Assembly (NCBI RefSeq): GCF_002860205.1
Contig: NZ_PGVB01000002.1
Coordinates: forward strand, 62,001 to 126,000
Direction: 5' to 3'
Source: Bacillus sp. T33-2
Lineage (GTDB): Bacteria; Bacillota; Bacilli; Bacillales; Cytobacillaceae
Length of the DNA: 64,000 bases
Shown here: positions 56,790-64,000 of the stretch, piece by piece
Layout: every line of letters starts with the position of its first letter
Numbering within the stretch: the first letter of the stretch is position 1
Made by a program: the position numbers and the translations under genes
Notes under the pieces: model-generated
Told to the model about the DNA's origin: nothing
The model's input: the letters and a program-made list of their open reading frames with translations, nothing else
Databases searched by the model: none

Positions 56790-57524
56790 ATGACTAAACT
56801 TTTGATTTCTGACACGGCAGATGCGGTAATTAGGCGTAAATCTGATGGTCACGTATTTATTAGTGCTGAAACTCAGTTAACTTCTCTTGCACAGTCATTG
56901 GGCATAAACGAAAAGATATTTGGTGGAATTGGTAATAAACCACTTGCTATTATGCGTGGACAGAAAGAGATTACTTCAACTCTTAGGAATGCTTTCTTTG
57001 ACTTAGAACTGTTGAGCATGACTCAAGGTGTCGCTATTGATGAAGATGGCACTGCTTCTGTTTACAAGCGTGATGATGATCTAACTGTAACTGATAATGC
57101 TGGAGCTTTGGAAGTTACCATTACTGACACTACCGTTACGACTGTTTATGTTAGAAATAAAGACGGTGTGACTGTTTCTGCTACTGCTGCAACTGGAAAA
57201 GTTACAGTCCCGACTGGTCACGCAGTAGCTAATGACAAAGTGAGCGTAACTTACAAGAAGTCGGTCACTGGTAATGTAGTTACTTTTGATGCCGATAAGT
57301 TTTCTGAGGCTTATGAAATTGAGTACCACACAATCGGCTACGATCCTGCCACTAACCAAGTTGTTAAGGATATTTACATCCAACTTGATAATGCCGTTCC
57401 TTCTGCTGACTTTGAAATGTCATTTGAAAATGGTACTGCAATTGCACCAGAAATTACATTTGATGCTTTGACTCCCCCAAATAGTAGGGAAATTGGACGT
57501 ATCATTGAAGTGGATCGTGCTTAA
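56790..57524 (+). CDS. Major tail tube protein (244 aa)
   Basis: MTKLLISDTADAVIRRKSDG; beta-rich tube-like domain with an Ig-like insertion (~95-165; DDLTVTDNAGALEVTITDTT, VYVRNKDGVTVSATAATGKV). GC-richer codons and a dedicated upstream terminator suggest high expression. Position matches the siphophage tail tube gene. Confidence 0.75.
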   Translation: MTKLLISDTADAVIRRKSDGHVFISAETQLTSLAQSLGINEKIFGGIGNKPLAIMRGQKEITSTLRNAFFDLELLSMTQGVAIDEDGTASVYKRDDDLTVTDNAGALEVTITDTTVTTVYVRNKDGVTVSATAATGKVTVPTGHAVANDKVSVTYKKSVTGNVVTFDADKFSEAYEIEYHTIGYDPATNQVVKDIYIQLDNAVPSADFEMSFENGTAIAPEITFDALTPPNSREIGRIIEVDRA

Positions 57525-57540
57525 AATTAAATAATCTAAT

Positions 57541-57572
57541 AGAGTAGGGTTAACTCCCCTACTCTTCTTTAG
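57541..57572 (+). terminator. Intrinsic terminator after the tail tube gene
   Basis: AGAGTAGGG/CCCTACTCT with a seven-base loop and TCTTTAG following. Confidence 0.82.
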
Positions 57573-57602
57573 TATTGAAGGATAAAAAAGGAGGAAATTA
57601 AA

Positions 57603-58073
57603 ATGTCAAAAAAACTTACTTTAAATGATATTAAAAATGAAAACAAGGTGTTTTCCCAAAAGAAAAAAATTGAACTTTCCGATGATTACCACGTATTTAT
57701 TTACCCTCACTTCTCCCCCACTAAAATTGCGGAATTAATTAAGGAAATGGTCACTGATAAGATTAGAGCTGAAGACGCTGGCATTAACTTTAATGAAATT
57801 CACATGGCTGATTGGGTTCTGTACAATATCATCTACAAATTTACTGACTTGGGGATTCCAAGTGAAATCAAAAAGAAAGTTCAAGCATTTGCCTATCTAG
57901 TAGATTCTCAATATTTCGGAACAATTATTGAAAGTTTTCCACAAGAAAGTATAAAGAAATTTACTGATTCATTTGCAAAGTTTAAAGAAAACTTTGATTT
58001 AGTAATGAAAAGCCAGGATATGAGTGTTGAGGAAATTGTAGGCTTATTGAAAGAAGATGAAGTCGTTAATTAA
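57603..58073 (+). CDS. Probable tail assembly chaperone (156 aa)
   Basis: MSKKLTLNDIKNENKVFSQK; helical, with VLYNIIYKFTDLGIPSEIKK and a C-terminal helix ending VGLLKEDEVVN. Lies between the tail tube and tape-measure genes where chaperones are normally encoded. No frameshift extension was found. Confidence 0.63.
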   Translation: MSKKLTLNDIKNENKVFSQKKKIELSDDYHVFIYPHFSPTKIAELIKEMVTDKIRAEDAGINFNEIHMADWVLYNIIYKFTDLGIPSEIKKKVQAFAYLVDSQYFGTIIESFPQESIKKFTDSFAKFKENFDLVMKSQDMSVEEIVGLLKEDEVVN

Positions 58074-58089
58074 GTGAGTTGATATATAG

Positions 58090-58506
58090 ATGCCTGAGTT
58101 TAATAATCTTAAAGAATTAGAAAAGTATGTTAACAGTATGGCTAAAGAAGCAATGGTTAAAGGTAATTCGGTCAAAAACGAAGTGATTGAAACTGGAAAA
58201 AGGCATGTGCAGACTGATGTTTATGATGTCTTCTCACCACGGGTTTACTCTCGCACTGGGCAATTAAAAGAAGACTGGAAAACTGAAGAAACTGCCGATG
58301 GTATTGCTGTTTATAATGATCGGAATGAAGATGGTAAGAATATTGCTGACACAATTGAGCATGGTCGAAACTATGACTATGAATTTGAATATTCTAATAC
58401 ACCAAGACCTTTTATTGAGAATACACGTAAGGAGTTGGCTGGGAGCAATAGATTGACCAACGCACTCAGAAAAGACCTAAAATCAGTTGGATTTGACGTG
58501 GAGTAA
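58090..58506 (+). CDS. HK97-gp10-like tail/neck protein (138 aa)
   Basis: MPEFNNLKELEKYVNSMAKE, then YDVFSPRVYSRTGQLKEDWK and TPRPFIENTRKEL: the helical start, central YxRTGxL and PRPFIE motif are typical of gp10-family minor structural proteins that join the tail to the head. Ribosome site is weak. Confidence 0.78.
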   Translation: MPEFNNLKELEKYVNSMAKEAMVKGNSVKNEVIETGKRHVQTDVYDVFSPRVYSRTGQLKEDWKTEETADGIAVYNDRNEDGKNIADTIEHGRNYDYEFEYSNTPRPFIENTRKELAGSNRLTNALRKDLKSVGFDVE

Positions 58507-58520
58507 GGAGGTGAAGATGA

Positions 58521-59543
58521 ATGGCTAAAAGTAAAATTACAAGAGTTAAGTACTTCACTGATGAGAAGAAAGCATTGATTAACCCCGAAAATCAGAAGAA
58601 ATACGACAAATATTTAAACTCTAATATAATTAAGAACCGAGATGTAAAAGACACTACATACAAGGTTTATCAAAACTATATGAGCCACTTCTTGGTTTAC
58701 CTTGCTGAGAACTGGAATAACATTGATCTATACTGTGAAGACTTTATGGAAAATGCTGTTGATATTATGGAGGGCTATATAAGTTTTTGCCAAGATGTCC
58801 TCAAGAATAACAAGAAAGCAATAAATACCAAACTCTCCACAGTATCAAGTTTTTATCTTTGGAGTCTTAAAAGAAAATATATTGACAGACACCCATTCGA
58901 TAAACAACTTGACCGTATGAAAGGTGCGAATGAAGAAAAAATCATTAACTCATACTACCTTGATGAAGACCAAATGAACCTCATTACCGAGGCTCTTAAA
59001 GAAGAATCTAAGAAGTATGATATCCAGGATAGATTAATCTGGGGAATCATGCTGGACTCAGCAAATCGTGTGGGTGCTATTTCTAACCTCACCCTCTCTT
59101 CCCTCGACTTAGATAACATGCTGTTTGAGGATATCAGGGAGAAACGTGGATATAGAGTTGAAGTTGTATATGAGGAAGATACAAAGGAATTAATCGAACA
59201 GTGGTTGGAACAAAGAAAAGAAATGGATAATCTTAAAGTTGATTCCCTGTTCATTACTAGGTATCAAGGTGTATATCGCCCTATGACTAAATCAACAATT
59301 CAAGAACGTGTTAAGAAAATCGGTGAGATTTTAGGATTAGAAGATTTCCATGCTCACTGTATTCGTAAAACTAAATTGAATGACGTTTACAGGTCAACTG
59401 GTGATTTGGCTTTAGCTGCCTCACTTGGAAATCACAAATCAGTTGAAACTACCCGATCTGCGTACATCAAACCACAAAGTAAATCGGAAATACGTGAAAA
59501 GATTGCTCAACTTAGGAAGCAAAAGAAAAAGGTAGAAGAGTAA
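58521..59543 (+). CDS. Tyrosine recombinase-family protein (340 aa)
   Basis: SAM-like N-terminal domain (~40-140; TTYKVYQNYMSHFLVYLAEN) and a catalytic domain with Arg in SANRVGAISNL (~182), HAHCIRKT (HxxR, ~278-283), GNHKSVET (~306) and a candidate Tyr in RSAYIK (~313). All catalytic residues appear present. It sits among tail genes, like YomM of SPbeta, not at an attachment site. Could resolve dimers, or act in late recombination; not obviously the integrase. Confidence 0.83.
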   Translation: MAKSKITRVKYFTDEKKALINPENQKKYDKYLNSNIIKNRDVKDTTYKVYQNYMSHFLVYLAENWNNIDLYCEDFMENAVDIMEGYISFCQDVLKNNKKAINTKLSTVSSFYLWSLKRKYIDRHPFDKQLDRMKGANEEKIINSYYLDEDQMNLITEALKEESKKYDIQDRLIWGIMLDSANRVGAISNLTLSSLDLDNMLFEDIREKRGYRVEVVYEEDTKELIEQWLEQRKEMDNLKVDSLFITRYQGVYRPMTKSTIQERVKKIGEILGLEDFHAHCIRKTKLNDVYRSTGDLALAASLGNHKSVETTRSAYIKPQSKSEIREKIAQLRKQKKKVEE

Positions 59544-59691
59544 CTATACAATCCCTCTTTTATTTGGATTCACTGAATTGGAAGCCTAAAATAAATTTGG
59601 GCTTCGACTTGAGTTTTGAATCTATACTCCCTTTTATTTTTCTGATAATTTGCATATAATGGAATCATTAACACTTTTCGGGGTGATTCCA

Positions 59692-59889
59692 GTGCAAAGA
59701 CTAATTGATATGGACGAAGATATTCGGACAGGATTTCTTTTGGGATGTTTTATGGTTTCATTTATTTTCATTTTCTTTTTCTGGAATAGAGCATTCCTCT
59801 TTGTACCATTCCTCTTTATCATCTTATGGATATATACACTAATAAAATCAGAAAAACAATCTAAGCAAAAACAGAATAATTCAGTCTAA
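59692..59889 (+). CDS. Small membrane protein (65 aa)
   Basis: GTG behind CGGGGTGATTCCA gives MQRLIDMDEDIRTGFLLGCF; two membrane helices (GCFMVSFIFIFFFWNRAFLF and VPFLFIILWIYTLIKSE) with a polar Lys/Gln-rich tail. A TATAAT at 59655-59660 suggests its own promoter. It lacks recognised holin features; role unknown. Confidence 0.6.
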   Translation: MQRLIDMDEDIRTGFLLGCFMVSFIFIFFFWNRAFLFVPFLFIILWIYTLIKSEKQSKQKQNNSV

Positions 59890-59922
59890 AGAAGTGTCAG
59901 TCATTTGACGCTTCTTTTTATT
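59888..59922 (+). terminator. Intrinsic terminator
   Basis: GAAGTGTCA/TGACGCTTC stem (one G-U) with TTTTTATT following, right before the tape-measure gene. Confidence 0.85.
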
Positions 59923-59938
59923 AGAAAGGAGTGATTGA

Positions 59939-61502
59939 ATGGCTGGGAATGATTTGAGGATAAGGATTACAGGTACTTTAAACTCAAACGCCACTGTTTC
60001 GGAAATTAATACACAATTAAAAAGCATTGAAAACAAAATACATAAATTAAAGTTAAAAGTTCAACTTGACCAAAACCAGGTTAAGGAATTAAGCAAGTTA
60101 CAGAATGCATTACAACGAAGCTCTAAAACCAATATGGTTTCTAACAAGGATGTTTCCGCTGCAAAAGAGATTTACACATCATTAGATAGAGCAGTAGAAA
60201 AATACAGTAAATTAGGCTCAGTAAAAATTTCACAAAATTTCAATCCAATGACCAAAGAGTTGGAAAAATTCCAATTAACCGTAACCAGAGCTAATGGCGA
60301 AGTTGAGAAACTTAAATTTGAATTAGCCAGTTTAAAAGGAATGAAGGGCATCAATGGATTTGCTCTAACAGGACGATCCACTAACGATAATACTGCTGCT
60401 ATTAGAGAAAGACAATTACAACAAGAACAAGCAATAAATAGGCAGATTGTTCAGCGAACACAAACACTGCGAAACCAATTAGAAATATACAAAAGACAAG
60501 CTGAACTACAAGCAAATAATTTAAAAAATAACAGAAACAAAGTACTTAGTGATGAACAACAAACATCTCTTAGAAATTATTTAAATAATATAAATGCGTT
60601 AAATGCCTCTACGCCAAACTTACAACAAAAAATGAGACAGTTGTCGTTAGATTTTAGAGAAATATCCAGTCAAGCGCAAAACGCAAGTCAGGGAGCAATA
60701 AATTTAGGAAATGCATTTCAACAGGCATTCACGAAATTTCCTATATGGATGCTAACCTCCACTGCCTTCTTTGCTCCACTTCAGGCTATGGAAAGTATGG
60801 TGTCACGGCTAATTGAAATTGATACATTAATGACTGATATTAACCGTGTAATGGATATTCCAGAATTCGAATTAGCCAACATACTGGACGAAGCAGTTAT
60901 TGCAAGTGATGAATTGTCTTCCAAATTGACCGATGTTTTAAAAATGGTTGGTGAATTTGGAAGAATGGGATTCCAGGAAAATGAATTAATGGATATCACC
61001 AAGACTGCTCAAGTTTTACAGAACATTTCTGATTTGAATGCTACTGATGCCGTTAATACATTAACGTCGGCAATGTTGAACTATAATATTGCTGCCTCTG
61101 AGTCCGTCAAAATTTCTGATATGCTCAACGAAGTTGACAATAATTTCGCTATTTCGACAAAAGATTTATCTGATGGCATTCGGAAAGCAGCATCGACAAG
61201 CAAAACATTCGGTGTTGATCTTCAGGAACTTGTCGGGTATATAGCAGCGATTGGAAGCACTACCCGTGAATCGGGCGCAATTATTGGTAATGGATTAAAG
61301 ACCATAATTTCTAGAATCACGACAATGGATGATGCCAGAGGCGCATTAGAATCAGTCAATATTTCACTTAATGATATGTCTGGGAATGTAAAGCCTGTAA
61401 GTGATATTTTATCAGAACTTGCTTCTCGTTGGTCTTCCCTCAGCGACCAGCAACGTCAAAATATGGGTGTTACTTTGGCAGGAAGGTATCAGCTATCGAG
61501 GT
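59939..61502 (+). CDS. Tape measure protein, exon 1
   Basis: Encodes the first 521 residues: long coiled coil (~25-250; QLKSIENKIHKLKLKVQLDQ), hydrophobic stretch (TKFPIWMLTSTAFFAPLQAM), then the PhageMin_Tail-like domain (VNTLTSAMLNYNIAASESVK, VDLQELVGYIAAIGSTTRES, ending VTLAGRYQLSR). The frame would stop at TAA two bases after the last codon, but a group I intron begins at 61503; splicing joins T of exon 1 to TC of exon 2 as TTC (Phe), restoring RYQLSRFLALMNN. Confidence 0.9.
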
Positions 61503-61814
61503 AAATATAAGTGCCTCCTCTTTATAGTAATGTAAAGTGTAAAACTTGGCTATATCGGTGAAACTCCAAACCGTGAAGGTCGGTGGACGATACCGAGGAA
61601 AGACTTATTTATTAACTAAGGATAAATAAGAATCCGTAACGACTACACGCCAAGCCCCTTGTATAAGTTATATAAGGGTGAAGATATAGTCTGACCTCAT
61701 AGGAAACTATGAGAGAAAAGGTCGAGTGTAAAGACACTCTAAAGAAGAACCTTTTCCGCTAGTATAATTTACTAGTCAGTAGCTTATTATAAAATAAGTG
61801 AAAGTAACAGAATG
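61503..61814 (+). ncRNA. Group I self-splicing intron (312 nt, no ORF)
   Basis: Core strings are clear: GGTGAAACTCC (about 61557-61567), CGTAACGACTACACGCC and AAGATATAGTCTGACC; P7 forms between GACTA (61641-61645) and TAGTC (61687-61691). The 5' site follows U (T61502): exon GAGGU pairs with the guide GCCUC (about 61512-61516) with the required U-G pair. The 3' site follows a terminal G at 61814. No homing endonuclease is encoded, so it is a minimal ribozyme. Similar introns occur in other Bacillus phage genes, including those of SPbeta. Confidence 0.9.
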
Positions 61815-64000
61815 TCTTAGCGTTGATGAATAACTTCTCCTTAGCCCAGGAAGCCACTGCAACAGCAATGGATTCACAGGGTTCAAGTATGCGAGAGCAA
61901 GCCAAATATGCAGATAGTCTCGAAGCCCGAATAAATAGACTTGATACAGCATGGAATAAATTTACTCTTTCAGCCGGGAATGCCGTAGTAACAGACGGAT
62001 TAATTTCTGCAGTGGAAACGTTAAATGATCTGGCGACTGTATCAGCTAAAGCGATAGATACATTCGGCTTATTATCAGGAGTGTTTGGAACGCTTGGTGT
62101 TGCAACTGTACTATTGAGTACAAAGTTTAGAACATTCACCACAGCATTAATATTTGGCACTTCCACCATGTCAAGAACAGCATTAGTTACTAGTGGATTA
62201 TCTGGGGTTATGACAAGATTAGGAGTAGCGACTGCTGGTGCGACTGCCGCTTTACGTGGATTAGCTTCTGCCACAATTGTTGGAGCTGCATTTGTAGCAG
62301 TTGGTTTTGCTATTGAGAAATTAATCGGCTTATATGCTGATGCTAAGCAAAAACAAGAAGAATTTGAAGCGTCTCAACAAAAGAATATCGATGCCCTCAC
62401 TTCAAATAAGGCTCAGACTGAAGAATTAATTACTGCATATAAACGACTATCAAATGAACGCGACAACGGCTCTTGGGACAATGAGAAAGAAACAGAATAC
62501 CTGCAAATCCAACAACAACTGGGAGACACCTTCCCTTCTCTCATTAGTCATATCGATGCTACTGGTCAAGCACATATAAAATCTGCTGAATTAATAGATA
62601 AGGAAATCCAGGCTACCAAAGAGTTATTAGACCTCAAACGAGAAGAAATTAAACTTAAAGCCTTGGAATCATTTGAGGATAACATAGACCAACGTGACGG
62701 ATTCTTTGGATTAGAAGCAGACATTAAGAATAAAAGAGAGCAGATTAAAGAGTTAGAAAAAGTTGCAAAGCCAACAATTGTTAATCAAGCAAAACAAGAA
62801 TTACTGCAACTTGAAAATGAATTTGCAACAACTGCTCTAAAAATTACTGATGAAGTTTTAAAAGTATCTGAAGCCTACAATAAACTTGAAATTGACCCAA
62901 CTATTCAACAAAGTGTACAAGGCTTTATTTCTTCATTAGATTTTACTAAATTAAATGCATCTGAACTTGAAGGTTTCTCGATTAAACTATCTGGTTTAGT
63001 GGATAAACTTCAAGATGCATACAGTTCCGGCGATTCATCAGGGTTTGATAATGCAAAACGAGGAATACAAGGTTTAGTTAGTGAAATGGGAGTCCTTAAC
63101 ACTAATGGTACAACCATGAATCTGACTATGGATAAGGTCAAAGAAGCAGTTGAACGTGCTGCCAATATGACTTATGTTGGTGCAGATGGTACAGATGTCC
63201 TTTCTGATGCAATGGATGGTGCCGCAAACTCAGCTTCAAACCTAGCAAACGCCCAAGAAGAATTTGAAACTGCAGCAGAACGACTAGTCAGCGTGTCCGA
63301 AAATCAACTAGACTCCCTTTATGAACTTATCGGTAGCTACAAAGTCCTTTCTCAAATGGAAAGTAACAGCGCACAGACTTCCGCAGAATTACAATCTGTT
63401 CTTGAACAATTATCGGCATCATATCCTCATCTTGTAAAAGGTAAAGAAGTTAATCTAGCAATTCTTGAAGAAGAGGCTCGTGCAAATGACATTCTCTTGA
63501 AAGCAACAGAGGATTTACTTAAAGGCACATTGACTGTTGAACAAACAAAAACTGCTACAACTGCTATACAAGCAAAGAGACGAATTGATATTCTCAAACA
63601 AGAACTAGCAGCACAGAATGCAATTGTTCAGAAGTTTAATGAAATGTCCAAGACACTTGCTGATAACGCAAATACACTTGAACAAGAAAAATTAGCAACT
63701 AGAGCATATCAAAGAGCAAAAGGTTTACAGGTAGATATTGATTTAAGCATACCTGATTACCAAAATACAATTGATAATCTTGCTAATTCTATTGACTATC
63801 ATGGTAGAAATACAGAGGCAGTCAAAAAAACATCCAAAGAATATGAGCATTCTGCCTATTTCTCAGATAAGTTCAAACAAGCCTTAGAAACACTTAATTT
63901 GGAACTAGAGAAACAAGAAGCAATCCAAGCCAGGTTCCCTAAGCATTCTAGGGAATATCAAGATGCATTAAGGGCAGAACTCGGTTTACTCGAACAAAAG
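61815..64000 (+). CDS. Tape measure protein, exon 2 (continues past window)
   Basis: Continues in frame for 728 codons to the window edge without a stop. After LALMNNFSLAQEATATAMDS come hydrophobic helices (VTDGLISAVETLNDLATVSA, LSGVFGTLGVATVLLSTKFR, RGLASATIVGAAFVAVGFAI) and long coiled coils (LDLKREEIKLKALESFEDNI, SYPHLVKGKEVNLAILEEEA). At least 1,250 residues are encoded by the window. The protein sets tail length and is probably ejected into the cell membrane with the DNA. Confidence 0.9.

Noticed and set aside
61759-62274. 171-codon minus-strand open frame
   Set aside because: It lies antisense to the intron end and tape-measure exon 2 and has no ribosome site; a shadow of the real gene.
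1-64000. CRISPR array, rRNA or tRNA genes
   Set aside because: No regularly spaced repeats of CRISPR length were found and no rRNA or cloverleaf sequence was recognised by eye.

Overview
The window looks like part of a large SPbeta-like temperate phage genome, probably carried as a phage-plasmid, from a Bacillaceae host. The DNA is AT-rich, Shine-Dalgarno sites are AGGAGG-type, and GTG/TTG starts are common. SPbeta kinship rests on an AimR-type arbitrium receptor with its peptide gene, a YonO-type single-subunit RNA polymerase, a recognisable YonK protein, and a late cluster in the order polymerase, YonK, phosphoesterase, protease, terminase, portal, scaffold/protease, capsid, connectors, tail, recombinase, tape measure. 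All product names come from reading the sequence; no database search was run.

Layout. (1) 1-2.7 kb, minus strand: a truncated gene, aimP, aimR, two tiny genes and a Cro/CI-type regulator: the lysis-lysogeny edge. (2) 3-18.3 kb, almost all minus strand: about 40 small early/accessory genes, mostly unrecognised, including membrane proteins, a lipoprotein, zinc-ribbon proteins, an AP2-domain protein and an antirepressor. (3) 18.3-28 kb, minus strand: genes marked by a repeated octamer (TATAACAG in the coding orientation) and recurring leader hairpins, a large polyvalent-type protein, and a probable ADP-ribosyltransferase. (4) 28-29.2 kb: a gene-free stretch with hairpin and repeats, a G-poor block and an AT-rich block, a candidate replication origin beside a possible initiator and a RecD2-type helicase. 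(5) 32-39.3 kb, minus strand: FtsK/SpoIIIE translocase, polytopic and small membrane proteins, an M23 peptidase and a ParM/ParR partition pair. (6) 39.4-64 kb, plus strand: the phage polymerase, then head and tail genes. The window ends inside a tape-measure gene that is split by a self-splicing group I intron.

Regulation. Twelve sites share an AT-rich element (consensus AAAATAAAATAATTTAA) lying either between a -35 and a -10 box or just upstream of the -35. They stand before aimR, many early genes and the phage polymerase operon, and could be a common operator. The simplest model is that host RNA polymerase reads these early promoters, arbitrium and a repressor set the lysis-lysogeny choice, and the YonO-like polymerase then transcribes the long late cluster. 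That cluster contains many intrinsic terminator-like hairpins. Partition, origin-like and helicase genes suggest maintenance as an extrachromosomal element.
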